Counted from the first letter of the stretch, positions 52,365 through 61,866 are shown. The stretch is 64,000 bases of DNA from Cytophagaceae bacterium (GCA_002710685.1 PALD01000080.1:124001-188000); one strand, 5' to 3'. The notes: generated by a model not told the origin, from the sequence alone. Numbers and translations: made by a program.

Positions 52365-54776
52365 TTAATACGAAAGTTTTAATTGCACACGAAAATTGCG
52401 GCCCAGGTCATCCACAAAATAGCGTTGCCTGTTCAGGTAGTCCCGGTAATTGGTATTCATGACGTTATCCACAAAAATGCCTGCCGTAAAAGTAGATTTC
52501 GTGAAAACGTTAAAATCCATAAAGGCATTCATGCTCCACAGGTTGTAACCGGCGGGTGGCTCGCTTACCCGTAAAACTTCTGAGACCTGCTGCCCGTCAT
52601 CGTTGATATAGCTTACGCTAAAATCATTATCTGGATATCTTGCCTGGGTAAAGACGGCCTGGTTACGTATAGAAACCCTTAGGTTGTTCCACTCCTGTTT
52701 GTTGAATGTCAAGGTGTTTGTCCAGTTAGGTGCCGGCATGTCTATCATGGGCCTATCTTTTGACAAGTCCTGGCCATTTACATAAGCAAAACTTGAAGCC
52801 AGGTCAAATAAGGGTGATACCCTGTATTTAGCCTGTACATCTATACCCAGCAAGCGGGCGTCCACCTGTTGATACTCATAGACGGGAAAACTCCCCCGGT
52901 TAGTATATTCAACACCGGTGGGCACCAATTGAATAAAATCATTGATATGATTGTAATACGGGTCAACCGAAAAACTGAAATCTGAAAAAGTACCTTCAAA
53001 AGAAAGCGCGGCCTTTAAAGATTGTTCTTGCTTTATGCGCAAATCGCCCAGCTCAATGATTGCTGCACTATGGTGCAATCCATCACTGAACAGCTCTGCG
53101 GGGTTGGGAGCCCGGGTGGCAGAGCTAAGATTGGCCCTCAGTACAAGGTCATCATTAAGCTGTTGCCTTGCACCTAAGGTGGCGGCAATATTATCATAAT
53201 CAAATGAGGGATTTGCCAGCAATTGATTGTCCAGCTGTTGAACGATGATAGAACCAAAATCTTCATCATACCCGCGTTCTTCCCATCTTGAATTACGGTA
53301 ATACTTAAGTGCATCAAGGTACACGTGATCATACCGTATACCCCCATCCAGGGTTAGGTCACTGTTCACGCTATACTCCATCGTGGCATATCCTCCCACG
53401 GTGGTCATCATATAATCAGGTATCAAGCGGCGTATACCGGTATTGGGATTGGGCTTGTTTTCCTGAAAAGAATATGCAACACCAAAGTTGCCCTCAAGCT
53501 TATCAACCGCATCCCACTGAAAGTTTGTGGTCAACGTATGTGTCAACAAGTCCAGGTCAAGAGAAGCTTTGTCCCTATCATCACCACGGCGTATGTCATA
53601 CTCCTGCCTATTGTTTAATTGAAATGAGTAATCAAGACTCAATTTGCCCGCATTCTCAAAGCGTTTAAAGGCGCTCAACTTGGCCAGGTGGTGCCTTACC
53701 ATTTGTTTTGGGGCATTTATATCATAGGTAAAGGGCTCTTCATATAGGGGCTGCCTGCTGTTTATGGAGCGTATAAGGTCTGATACGCTTCCTATGTGTG
53801 AAGCTCTCAATATCCCGGTCTCTGCATCATAAAAACTATAAAATGCATCAAAACCGTATTTAAACTTATCAAGCCCAAAACCAACAGAAAAATCCTTCTC
53901 CCTATTGCCCGTATTTGACAGCACATAGTCTGGAGCTTCCCGGTCACCGGAATATTTATACGTTCCCTGTACCCTGCCATACCATCCATTTTCATATGAT
54001 TTAGCAAGGTTTGAAGTCGCACTGCCACCCCTACCATTGGTAAATGCATCGAGTACGGTACTGCCGTATAGCGTATCCTTGATGGGGGGACGTTGAGAAT
54101 CTGCTATGATAACGCCTCCCACGGCATCACCTCCATATCTCAAGGCACCAGCACCCTTGACGACCGTAAGGTTATTCGCATTGTTTACATCCAGGTTAGG
54201 GGCATGCTCCACCCCCCATTCTTGATCTGCCAGCCGTGTACCATTTGAGATAATCAAAACACGGCTACTGTGAAGCCCCTGTATCACTGGTTTGACCACG
54301 GTGCTACCGGTATTGAGGGAAGATACTCCGCTTATTTCGCGCAAAGCGTCACCTAGGCTGCCGCTGCTGTATTTTTCAATATCTTCTTTATGTATCGAGG
54401 TCTCTGTACTAGAGGTTGTCTTGTTGTGATAGGTATGTCCCGTCACCGTGACCTTGTTGAGTTCTTCTATGTGATGTTCAAGTTTGAAGTTCTTCTCAAG
54501 GTCTGAATTTATGGTGATATTGAATTCTTCTGGGTCACACTCTGGGTGCCTGACCTCAATGGTGTAATCCCCGGGACACAATCCCGTGATTTCATAACTT
54601 CCGTCAAAATCAGTAGCGGCATATTTTTGTTCACCTTTTACTGCAAGTGTGGCTTCAAACAGTGGGTCACCATCATGAAAATCCATCACTTTGCCTTTTA
54701 ATGTAATGTTACATTGTTGTGCCTTAGCATTGCTCATACCGGCCAGTATGAACAATAGCAACCATAATTTTTTCAT
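52365..54776 (-). CDS. TonB-dependent outer-membrane receptor, ZnuD-like
   Basis: An 803-aa receptor. It has a signal peptide (about 1-19), a carboxypeptidase-regulatory-like domain (about 22-105: LKGKVMDFHDGDPLFEATLA), a plug with VTVTGHTYHNKTTSSTE and GDALREISGVSSLNTGSTVV, then the barrel ending FRVQLKLSY (C-terminal aromatic). The barrel segment LFSDGLHHSAAIIELGDL resembles the ZnuD external loop. Zinc or copper is therefore the best guess for the cargo. It is clustered with a lipoprotein, a His/Cys-rich secreted protein and DUF2490. Confidence 0.87.
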   Translation of the reverse strand: MKKLWLLLFILAGMSNAKAQQCNITLKGKVMDFHDGDPLFEATLAVKGEQKYAATDFDGSYEITGLCPGDYTIEVRHPECDPEEFNITINSDLEKNFKLEHHIEELNKVTVTGHTYHNKTTSSTETSIHKEDIEKYSSGSLGDALREISGVSSLNTGSTVVKPVIQGLHSSRVLIISNGTRLADQEWGVEHAPNLDVNNANNLTVVKGAGALRYGGDAVGGVIIADSQRPPIKDTLYGSTVLDAFTNGRGGSATSNLAKSYENGWYGRVQGTYKYSGDREAPDYVLSNTGNREKDFSVGFGLDKFKYGFDAFYSFYDAETGILRASHIGSVSDLIRSINSRQPLYEEPFTYDINAPKQMVRHHLAKLSAFKRFENAGKLSLDYSFQLNNRQEYDIRRGDDRDKASLDLDLLTHTLTTNFQWDAVDKLEGNFGVAYSFQENKPNPNTGIRRLIPDYMMTTVGGYATMEYSVNSDLTLDGGIRYDHVYLDALKYYRNSRWEERGYDEDFGSIIVQQLDNQLLANPSFDYDNIAATLGARQQLNDDLVLRANLSSATRAPNPAELFSDGLHHSAAIIELGDLRIKQEQSLKAALSFEGTFSDFSFSVDPYYNHINDFIQLVPTGVEYTNRGSFPVYEYQQVDARLLGIDVQAKYRVSPLFDLASSFAYVNGQDLSKDRPMIDMPAPNWTNTLTFNKQEWNNLRVSIRNQAVFTQARYPDNDFSVSYINDDGQQVSEVLRVSEPPAGYNLWSMNAFMDFNVFTKSTFTAGIFVDNVMNTNYRDYLNRQRYFVDDLGRNFRVQLKLSY
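54335..54348 (+). repeat. Dispersed hairpin half-element inside the TonB receptor gene
   Basis: TTTCGC-GCAA-AGCG, antisense to the receptor. Confidence 0.35.
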
Positions 54777-54792
54777 ATAAAACTAATTGTGG

Positions 54793-54819
54793 TTTTTTTG
54801 CCGTAAGGGCAAAAAAAAA
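54793..54819. repeat. Dispersed hairpin element upstream of the TonB receptor
   Basis: TTTTTTTGCC-GTAA-GGGCAAAAAA, GNRA loop, in the 152-nt gap between the receptor and the His/Cys-rich gene. Confidence 0.5.
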
Positions 54820-54873
54820 TGAATAATGATCCCTGTAGCTGGGATATGTGGGTTTTAAAAATCAACTGGGTGA

Positions 54874-54903
54874 ATAGATTTTGTGAATCTATCCACCGGG
54901 ACA
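54874..54903 (-). terminator. Twelve-base hairpin between the His/Cys-rich gene and the TonB receptor
   Basis: On the minus strand GGTGGATAGATT and AATCTATTCACC pair (one wobble) around CACAA. A T-rich stretch (GATTTTTA) follows. It may be a terminator or a leader structure controlling the receptor. Confidence 0.5.
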
Positions 54904-54928
54904 GTGTTTTTAAAACGTATTTTAATCA

Positions 54929-55237
54929 TTAAACCACTGGTGGAGGCTTGTTGTAGTATTTGCCCTCTATACTTTTTTTTATGAATTGGTGTACGGCAAG
55001 AGGCTGTAAACCTTCATTAGAGACCAATGTGGGCAAGGGCTCAAACTCCAGTATTGAAGGTAGTAAAAGCTCGTTATTGTGATGTTGCTTTTGAGAAAGT
55101 ATGCAAAGCTCACAGTGTTGTGCCTTGCCATCATTTTTTAAATGAAAAAAAGCATGCAGGTCGCCTATCTTAGAAAGGAGCATCACCGCCAGGAGCAGTG
55201 TACCCATAAACTTTCTATGTTCTTGAAGCAACCTCAT
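54929..55237 (-). CDS. Small His/Cys-containing secreted protein
   Basis: A 102-aa protein with a hydrophobic N-terminus (MRLLQEHRKFMGTLLLAVMLLS), probably a signal or anchor. The mature part has DLHAFFHL, then HCELCILSQ, that is a H/C/C cluster, then HH and a Pro-rich end. Such a cluster could bind metal. The location upstream of the ZnuD-like receptor supports a role in metal uptake. No family is recognised with certainty. Confidence 0.6.
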   Translation of the reverse strand: MRLLQEHRKFMGTLLLAVMLLSKIGDLHAFFHLKNDGKAQHCELCILSQKQHHNNELLLPSILEFEPLPTLVSNEGLQPLAVHQFIKKSIEGKYYNKPPPVV

Positions 55238-55243
55238 TTTATC

Positions 55244-55942
55244 TTACCAAGTATGGTTTAAATGCAACACCAGTTGACCTTTTGTCCAGGTTTCAGTGGT
55301 CTCGCGCATGTAGCCCAATTCAAATTTCATCGTGTCATTGATGGAATACCCCAGGCCTATTAATGACCAGTTGCGGTCAAATAGCGGTACCGTGCGACCG
55401 TCACCTATATCCTTTTGTCCATTTGCAAAAATTTCGCTCCAAGCGACCGCATAAAACGCATTTTTGCTCAATGTTGTTTGATTAAACGGAATCCTAGCTG
55501 CCAGCATATACCTAAACCGTGTCCTAAAATCCTGCCCTTCAACAAACCGTTCTTCTAACCGTATCCTATGGCCCAGGTACAGCCTGTTACCTATCTTTTG
55601 AGACAATAATGCATCTTGGTGCAATCTATGCTCGTATGATGTAATATCGCTTTCGCCAAAAGCGCCACTTGAAAAATAACCATACCCACCTACAACGGTC
55701 AAGGGGGTATCCTTGAAATTATAGGTCACGGCTGCCCGGGCTATAAATTGCTGAAAATCTCCTATACCCTCATAATCGCGGTATTGAAAATCTCCGTTGA
55801 TGCCCCAGCCGTTGTCAGTAAGGCCCTTGCTCCATATGTATTGATACCATGCGCCAGTCTTACTCTCGCCTTCCTGGCCATGAGTGCTGGATGCGAACAA
55901 AAAAATAAAAAAGAGAACAAAAAGTAGCTTTATCTTACCCAA
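55244..55942 (-). CDS. DUF2490 domain outer-membrane protein
   Basis: A 232-aa protein with a signal peptide (MGKIKLLFVLFFIFLFASSTHG). The mature chain is a beta-barrel of aromatic strands (GAWYQYIW, GWGINGDFQYRDYE, YRLHQDALL-type, ending LVLHLNHTW), the DUF2490 family. It starts at TTG (55942). It lies between the helicase (13 nt upstream) and the His/Cys-rich gene. The function is unknown. Confidence 0.82.
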   Translation of the reverse strand: MGKIKLLFVLFFIFLFASSTHGQEGESKTGAWYQYIWSKGLTDNGWGINGDFQYRDYEGIGDFQQFIARAAVTYNFKDTPLTVVGGYGYFSSGAFGESDITSYEHRLHQDALLSQKIGNRLYLGHRIRLEERFVEGQDFRTRFRYMLAARIPFNQTTLSKNAFYAVAWSEIFANGQKDIGDGRTVPLFDRNWSLIGLGYSINDTMKFELGYMRETTETWTKGQLVLHLNHTW

Positions 55943-55954
55943 ACTTAAATCTAT

Positions 55955-57484
55955 TTACTGTGCAGCAACATTTGCATACATTTGACTTAATTTAAGCCGC
56001 AATTTACGCATATAATCTTCTTCTAGCCAATCTTTATAGTTCTGTGTGTTCTTCATGATGCAATATGAATACAACCTGATGCGGTAACTTATCTCATCCC
56101 GTAACCTGCTTGCCAGCACACGGGCATCAAAGATATCGTCAGTGTTCTCAAAGACAATCTGGGCGTGTTGCTCGATTGACCTTTCCAGGGCAATTTTAGA
56201 CTTTAGCCCCTGGGCAAAGACCTTTTCATATTCAGCCTTGATATCAAATTCTATATTTTCAGATTTACTGAACTCCGCCCGAAGGTCTGGCGGCATTTTA
56301 TATTCAAAGTTGCGCTCGATATCCTCATCGCTCACCAGGTTCTCGAGATAAAAATCTGGATAGTGAAAGATATCATTCCAGTCCATGGGGGCATCCCAGC
56401 GGCCAAAACGTGCCATGTTATTGCCCAGATCAATTACCTGAAATTTATCTTTATTGGGCAAGATACGAGACCCCCTACCTATCATTTGAAAGTAAAGTGT
56501 CAACGATCGTGTTGCCCTGTTCAAGATGATGGTCTCCACGGTAGGTTCATCAAATCCCGTGGTCAAGATACTCACGGAGGTCAAGATTGCCCCAGGGGTG
56601 TGCTTGAACCATTTTAATATCTCCTTGCGCTCCTTGTTGCTATGTGTATTATCCAGGTGTCGCACATCATAACCCGCTTCCCTGAAGGTTTCATAGACAT
56701 AGCGAGAGGTATTAATACCGTTGTTGAATATCAATGTTTTTGTTCCCTTGGCCCTTTCTTCATAGGCGCTCAGGAGTTTTTCTTGCATGATGTGCCCCGT
56801 GTAGAGTATTTCACTGGACTTTACGGTATAATCACCGTTTATCCCTATTTGCAACGTACCCAGACCCACATCGTAAGAGTGTATTCCGGCTTTTGCCAAA
56901 AAACCCTTGTCTATAAGGGATGAGATGCTTTCACCCACAATCAGTTTGCGGTAGTTATCCTTCATGGGCAGCTTTACATTACTGCTCAACGGAGTAGCCG
57001 TAACACCCAGTATAAAAGCTTTTTCAAAATAGCTGAAAAGCTTCCTGAAGCTGTTATAATGTGCCTCATCAATAATCACAAGGCCCACATCTTCAATGTC
57101 TATCTGTCCATCCTGCAACCTATTGTTGAGGGTTTCAACCATGGCTACATAACACATATAGTGCTCGTTGCCCTCAAGGGTCTTTACCTTGCTGTTGATG
57201 ACCATATTGGGCACATTGAAGCCTGTTAACATCTTGCTGGTCTGTTTAGACAGCTCAATACGGTGCGTGAGTATGACTACCTTTTTTTTCTTCTCTGCGA
57301 TGTAACGCCTCACGATTTCAGAAAAAATAACAGTCTTCCCGCCACCAGTAGGCAACTGGTAGAGCAGGTTAAAATTGTCTGGAGACTCGTCCATACAGGT
57401 AAAAATCCTGTCAAGGTCCTTTAACTGATAGTTATAGAGTTCTTTTTTAGACTGGTTTTCTTTTTCTTTTGCGTTGTCGCTCAA
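55955..57484 (-). CDS. DEAD/DEAH-box SF2 helicase (UvrB/Ssl2-like)
   Basis: A 509-aa helicase. It has Walker A LPTGGGKTVI near residues 44-53, DEAH in VIIDEAHYNS, TATP in GVTATPLSS, and the C-terminal QMIGRGSR motif VI. The tail about 370-509 is helical and of unknown role. It starts at TTG (57484). No nuclease domain is seen. Cellular role unknown; members appear in Bacteroidetes as solitary SF2 helicases. It is upstream of the DUF2490 gene by 13 nt. Confidence 0.85.
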   Translation of the reverse strand: MSDNAKEKENQSKKELYNYQLKDLDRIFTCMDESPDNFNLLYQLPTGGGKTVIFSEIVRRYIAEKKKKVVILTHRIELSKQTSKMLTGFNVPNMVINSKVKTLEGNEHYMCYVAMVETLNNRLQDGQIDIEDVGLVIIDEAHYNSFRKLFSYFEKAFILGVTATPLSSNVKLPMKDNYRKLIVGESISSLIDKGFLAKAGIHSYDVGLGTLQIGINGDYTVKSSEILYTGHIMQEKLLSAYEERAKGTKTLIFNNGINTSRYVYETFREAGYDVRHLDNTHSNKERKEILKWFKHTPGAILTSVSILTTGFDEPTVETIILNRATRSLTLYFQMIGRGSRILPNKDKFQVIDLGNNMARFGRWDAPMDWNDIFHYPDFYLENLVSDEDIERNFEYKMPPDLRAEFSKSENIEFDIKAEYEKVFAQGLKSKIALERSIEQHAQIVFENTDDIFDARVLASRLRDEISYRIRLYSYCIMKNTQNYKDWLEEDYMRKLRLKLSQMYANVAAQ

Positions 57485-57667
57485 ACGAGAAGTGCTTTGA
57501 GGGTTAATCCCACAAAATTAGTCGATTTATGGAGCGATTAAAAGGATATTCAATGGAATTACGGATTTCTTAATATTCCCACTTCCCTATTTATAATCTA
57601 AAAATCACCTTCCTTAATATTTGGCATTTATCAAAAAGTAAATCCCGTTTCAAAAGAATTTTAAAAA

Positions 57668-57686
57668 TTTGGCCTTAGAGCCAAAA
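57668..57686. repeat. Dispersed hairpin element (TTTGGC/GCCAAAA)
   Basis: Arms TTTGGC and GCCAAAA around CTTAGA, in the gap before the acidic ORF. Confidence 0.45.
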
Positions 57687-57733
57687 GAAAAGACTCAATA
57701 TTTTAACTTTACACCAAAATAAATACTGAGCAA

Positions 57734-58117
57734 TTGAACAATCCAAAAGCAATTAAACTGCTTGATAAAATCACTGAAGAGCTAGAGCACAATGGTATCA
57801 TCACAAATACCATCGTCCAGGACCTTAAGGACCTGAGACCTTTTGCCGTTGAAGAGCAAAGGCCGCTGCTTGCAAAGACCATACGGTTGACATTTGAGCA
57901 TATTGAAGAATATGAAACTTTTGCCATAGGCATCCCAGAAGATGAGCCCATTGAGGATGAAGAACTGGGAGAAGTTGAACTTGAGACTACAGATGCCGAG
58001 CCCAAAGAGAGCTTGCTGTACCTCCTGAGCCTGATAAAAGATTCTGAAAATCCTACAAACAGGCTTGACCTAAGGGCCTATGTTGAGGCCATGCAGGAAT
58101 ATGCCGAAGAAAACTAA
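57734..58117 (+). CDS. Acidic conserved protein of unknown function
   Basis: A 127-aa soluble acidic protein (many E/D in residues 72-96). It starts at TTG (57734, MNNPKAIKLLDKITEELEHNG). The C-terminal part has LLYLLSLIKDSENPTNRLDLRAYVEAMQEYA, a helical segment. The length suggests a small helical bundle with an acidic tail. No motif is recognised. It is upstream of a strong bidirectional terminator, convergent with a prohibitin gene. Confidence 0.6.
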   Translation: MNNPKAIKLLDKITEELEHNGIITNTIVQDLKDLRPFAVEEQRPLLAKTIRLTFEHIEEYETFAIGIPEDEPIEDEELGEVELETTDAEPKESLLYLLSLIKDSENPTNRLDLRAYVEAMQEYAEEN

Positions 58118-58153
58118 AAAAAAGCCCGGTCTAATTAGACCGGGCTTTTTTTT
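58118..58153. terminator. Bidirectional terminator between the acidic ORF and prohibitin
   Basis: Perfect palindrome AAGCCCGGTCTAA/TTAGACCGGGCTT (58122-58147), flanked by A7 and T8. Confidence 0.9.
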
Positions 58154-58967
58154 AATTGTTACCTAAAATCACGGGGAGTCCCCCATCACCAGATCCTATC
58201 ACGATTACCTTAGAATTAGGCGACTTTGCCATCTCCAATGTGGCCTCAATACCTTTATCCCTCAATATCTGGTCGTTGAGCGAAGCACTGAGTATCTTGT
58301 TTGCATCTGCCTTACCCTGCGCCTGTATGCGTTGACGCTCAGCTTCTTTTTGTGCTGATACCAGCCTGAACTCATATTCAAGCGATTCCTGTTCCTGTCT
58401 TAGTTTGCGTTCTATAGCCTCCTTGATGGTGGGTGGCAAGGTCACGTCCCTTACAAGTACCTCATCAAGTTCAATGTGCTGTCCCTCGATAATCTTTTTG
58501 GTTTCTTCAAAGATTTCTGCCTGTATGGCATCCCGCTTAGAAGAATATAATTGCTCTGGGGTGTATCTTCCCACAACAGACCTCGCTGCAGACCTGATGG
58601 TGGGCAACAGGATACGGTTAAGATAATCATCACCTATCTGCTGGTGCAAAAGCCCCAGCTCATTGTAAGTAGGCCTGTACCATACCGAGGCCTCCAGCCT
58701 TATATCCAGACCGTTAGATGAAAGCACATTCATGGTCTCCTTAAGTTCTTGACGGCGCACCTCATAGATAATGACCTTGTTCCAGGGAGCAATAAAATGA
58801 AAACCTTCATTTAATGGAGGCGCGTCTATCACCACACCATCACCCAGCGTCTCGTAGAGCACACCTGCCTTACCGGCACCTATGGTGACCGTGGATTTAA
58901 AAATTATGATTAAAAGAATGATGATTCCTATGACAATAGGGATTCCTATTTTTGGCAATCTATCCAT
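58152..58967 (-). CDS. Prohibitin/SPFH domain membrane protein
   Basis: A 271-aa protein: an N-terminal transmembrane helix (IGIPIVIGIIILLIIIF, about 7-23), then a band-7/SPFH domain (VTIGAGKAGVLYE, DIRLEASVWYRP, SVVGRYTPEQLYSSKRD), then a long charged coiled coil (about 190-240, ERKLRQEQESLEYEFRL). It organises membrane microdomains or protease complexes in other bacteria. It is 8 nt downstream of the VWA protein, probably cotranscribed. Confidence 0.88.
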   Translation of the reverse strand: MDRLPKIGIPIVIGIIILLIIIFKSTVTIGAGKAGVLYETLGDGVVIDAPPLNEGFHFIAPWNKVIIYEVRRQELKETMNVLSSNGLDIRLEASVWYRPTYNELGLLHQQIGDDYLNRILLPTIRSAARSVVGRYTPEQLYSSKRDAIQAEIFEETKKIIEGQHIELDEVLVRDVTLPPTIKEAIERKLRQEQESLEYEFRLVSAQKEAERQRIQAQGKADANKILSASLNDQILRDKGIEATLEMAKSPNSKVIVIGSGDGGLPVILGNN

Positions 58968-58975
58968 GAGTTTTT

Positions 58976-61009
58976 TTAAATAAGGCCGTTATATTTTCTT
59001 ATAAACCATTCCGCGGCCAGCGAGACAGCTAGTATCAATAATAGTATACGAAAATCAATTAATGTTACACGCTTACGTTCTTCTTTTTGCACGGGGCGAA
59101 AACGGTCATCCCGCACCAAAGCGTCTATAAGGTCATCTGCTTGGGCTATCGTCAAGGCCCTTCCACCGGTTTCATCTGCGGCAAGCTTCATCCTGGCCCA
59201 GTCAGCATTGCTGTATTGATCTTCAATATCATAGGGCACTACTTTAAAAGCACCCCCTTCAGCAATACCCTGGCCACCGGCGGTTACGGTAAAGGTATAT
59301 TTTCCTGCTTCAATGGTGGGCAGTGAAGCTTCATAATATCCACCTTTGACAATCATGGGCGATTCAAAAACCTTTTCTTTATTTTCTCCATAAACCTGGA
59401 GCGTCAAGCGCTCGCCAGGGTCAAAAACATAGTTTTTATTAAAATACTGGGCATTTATCTTGATACCGCTTCCGCCATAGTAAAAATTATCATATTCAAC
59501 ACGCATGCGTGTTTTCTTAATGGTTGAGGCCGTAAATTGAACCAACTTATCGATAAGGTTGTCAAAGCCCTCAAAACTTCCTGAATTTCTATAACTGGCA
59601 CCGCGCCATTTCCACAAGCCGGAGCCAAAAATCAGCGCTTCCCTCCTGCCATCGCTTTCTGCCACGGCAATCAATGGGTTTTGCGTCTGTATCCCTCCTA
59701 TGCTCTGATAAACGGCAACGTCAACGGAATTGGAAAGGTTTATTCTACCAAAATTTGTTTCCAAGGGTGGAAAATCTTGAAAACCTATATCTTCTATCTG
59801 AAAAGATGAAAAATTGGGGTTTAGGTATCCCTGGGCCTCATCGGCCTGGTTTGTCTGTTGCTGCTGGAAGATATTTTGTGCTTGATCAAGAAAACCTAGA
59901 TCAGTATTGGGCCCAGTTACTATAAAAATATTCTTGCCCAGCGCATCAAGTTTTTTAAAAATGGGGGCAAATGCATCTGTGGGCTCAAAAAGCACGACCA
60001 GGTCATACGTATTAAGTGCATCAAGGTCAACGTTAGTATCTAAAATCTCAACGCTGCGCAGGCGGTTGCTCTCGATGGATTTTTTAAAAGCCCCCAGGTC
60101 AGGATGGATGATCGAGGATACAATGCCCACGGCCGACTTTTGATCAAGCACCTCAACGGCAAAAACCTTATTGTTGTTGCTCACGTTCTTTTCATCAGCA
60201 AGCGTGTTCAAGCGCACGGTGTACTCCCGCACGCCCACACTATTTGCAGGCAGGAAAAAATTAAAAATATGTGATTTTGCCTGCGGGCCATAGCTCACCG
60301 TCTCCCGGTGCATGACCGTATTGCCCTGGCTCACCACCAGCTGTGTGGTGACCTCGGCATCACCGGTATAACTGGTAATGACCTCCACGGGAAACTGGTT
60401 GTCCAGATATGCATAACGGTTCACGTTAACGCGGTCAACCCTCAGGTCTTCGTATTGCACGGTATCCCCCACCGCCAGAAAATACACCGGCTGTTCCTGC
60501 TCTCGGGCCACGTACCTATAATCTTCACCTATGTTTGCATTGCCATCAGTAAGCAGGATGGGCACATAGTTTCTTTTTCTATAAACAGAGTTCAGGTTGC
60601 GCAGGGAAGACGCAATATTGGTTTGCCTTTCGGCGAAAGTTACACTGTCAAGTACCCTGGTGTCCTCTCCCAGGGAATACACCTCAACATCAAAGCGGTC
60701 ATTGATGCGGTCGTTTTCGCGTAAGCGGGACAACACCTCTTCAACTACTGCCCTGTCACCCATTTTATCCATGGATGCAGAATTGTCAAGTGTCAATGTA
60801 AGCACGGGTTTGACCGTATAGTAAGCATTGCTCTTTATGGAGGGGTCTATTAAGAGCAACAGCAGCGCAAACAGTGTTATAAAACGCAAAAAGGCAAACA
60901 GTATATTGAGCCGTTTGCCTCTTTTAAGCCTAAAAAAATATTGAAATATGGATACCCCCAATGCTACAATCCCAGCTAGGACAATAAGTAAAACAGTGCG
61001 TGCATCCAT
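58976..61009 (-). CDS. VWA-domain membrane protein (BatA-like)
   Basis: A 677-aa protein with N-terminal helices (two segments in residues 5-60) and a C-terminal helix (FRILLLILAVSLAAEWFI). The VWA-like domain starts LTLTLDNSASM (metal-ion DxSxS motif, MIDAS), and the remainder is a beta-rich domain with a long linker (QQQTNQADEAQG). It probably acts as a periplasmic assembly factor. Two hairpin repeats lie inside (60622-60640, 60714-60727). It is 14 nt after fabG and 8 nt before prohibitin. Confidence 0.82.
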   Translation of the reverse strand: MDARTVLLIVLAGIVALGVSIFQYFFRLKRGKRLNILFAFLRFITLFALLLLLIDPSIKSNAYYTVKPVLTLTLDNSASMDKMGDRAVVEEVLSRLRENDRINDRFDVEVYSLGEDTRVLDSVTFAERQTNIASSLRNLNSVYRKRNYVPILLTDGNANIGEDYRYVAREQEQPVYFLAVGDTVQYEDLRVDRVNVNRYAYLDNQFPVEVITSYTGDAEVTTQLVVSQGNTVMHRETVSYGPQAKSHIFNFFLPANSVGVREYTVRLNTLADEKNVSNNNKVFAVEVLDQKSAVGIVSSIIHPDLGAFKKSIESNRLRSVEILDTNVDLDALNTYDLVVLFEPTDAFAPIFKKLDALGKNIFIVTGPNTDLGFLDQAQNIFQQQQTNQADEAQGYLNPNFSSFQIEDIGFQDFPPLETNFGRINLSNSVDVAVYQSIGGIQTQNPLIAVAESDGRREALIFGSGLWKWRGASYRNSGSFEGFDNLIDKLVQFTASTIKKTRMRVEYDNFYYGGSGIKINAQYFNKNYVFDPGERLTLQVYGENKEKVFESPMIVKGGYYEASLPTIEAGKYTFTVTAGGQGIAEGGAFKVVPYDIEDQYSNADWARMKLAADETGGRALTIAQADDLIDALVRDDRFRPVQKEERKRVTLIDFRILLLILAVSLAAEWFIRKYNGLI
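60622..60640 (-). repeat. Dispersed hairpin element inside the VWA gene (TTTCGCC-GAAA-GGCAAA)
   Basis: On the minus strand TTTCGCC-GAAA-GGCAAA, GNRA loop. Confidence 0.5.
60714..60727 (+). repeat. Dispersed hairpin element inside the VWA gene (TTTTCGC-GTAA-GCG)
   Basis: Arms CGC/GCG around GTAA, antisense to the VWA gene. Confidence 0.4.
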
Positions 61010-61023
61010 TTAATAAACCTTGT

Positions 61024-61770
61024 TTACGTCAACATTCCCCCATCTACCTGAAGGACCTGCCCCGTGATGTAACCACTCATATCGCTGGCCAGAAAGACAC
61101 AGGCATTTGCAATATCTTCTGGAGTGCCCCCACGTTTAAGGGGTATGGCTGCCCGCCATCCCTCTACTGTTTTTTCATCGAGTGCTCCTGTCATTTCAGT
61201 CTCTATAAAGCCTGGGGCGATGACGTTGGTACGTATGTTGCGCGAGCCCAGTTCAAGTGCCATGGATTTTGAAAACCCTATGATACCTGCCTTTGAAGCG
61301 GCATAATTGGCCTGCCCCGCGTTGCCCTTTACGCCCACAACTGAGCTCATGTTTATGATACTGCCACCGCGTTGCTTGAGCATGGTGCGTTGTACGGCCT
61401 TGGTCATATTGAAGATGGACTTGAGGTTGACATTGATTACCTTGTCAAAGTCCTCTTCGCTCATACGCATCAATAGGTTATCTTTTGTTATCCCCGCATT
61501 GTTGATGAGTACGTCGATACTGTCAAAATCTTCCAGTACTTTATCTACAAGCCCTTGAGCTTCTTCAAAAGAAGCCGCATTAGATTGATATGCCTTTGCT
61601 TTTACGCCCAGCGCGGTGAGTTCTTTTTCCAATTCTTCGGCTGGTCCTGCTGATGAGCTGTAGGTAAAGGCAACATTTGCCCCTTGTTCTGCAAAAACCC
61701 TGGCGATACCCATACCTATTCCACGGCTGGCACCGGTAATGATTGCGTTTTTTCCTTCAAGAAGTTTCAT
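61024..61770 (-). CDS. fabG: 3-oxoacyl-[ACP] reductase
   Basis: A 248-aa short-chain dehydrogenase of fatty-acid synthesis. It has GASRGIGMGIAR (NADP), NNAGITKDNLLMRM, the catalytic Ser in INMSSVVG and Tyr/Lys in YAASKAG near residue 155. NVIAPGFIETEMT is typical. It is followed by the VWA gene (14 nt) and preceded by the sucD terminator. Confidence 0.96.
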   Translation of the reverse strand: MKLLEGKNAIITGASRGIGMGIARVFAEQGANVAFTYSSSAGPAEELEKELTALGVKAKAYQSNAASFEEAQGLVDKVLEDFDSIDVLINNAGITKDNLLMRMSEEDFDKVINVNLKSIFNMTKAVQRTMLKQRGGSIINMSSVVGVKGNAGQANYAASKAGIIGFSKSMALELGSRNIRTNVIAPGFIETEMTGALDEKTVEGWRAAIPLKRGGTPEDIANACVFLASDMSGYITGQVLQVDGGMLT

Positions 61771-61839
61771 GATACTATTCTAGTTTGGTCAGTTTTCAAA
61801 TATAGCCAAAACACTTTGTGCCCGTATGGCCTAAAATGC

Positions 61840-61866
61840 AAAAAGCGGATTGATGAACCCGCTTTT
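61840..61866 (-). terminator. Intrinsic terminator after sucD
   Basis: Arms AAAAGCGG/CCGCTTTT on the minus strand with a GTTCATCAAT loop, T-rich downstream. Confidence 0.78.
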
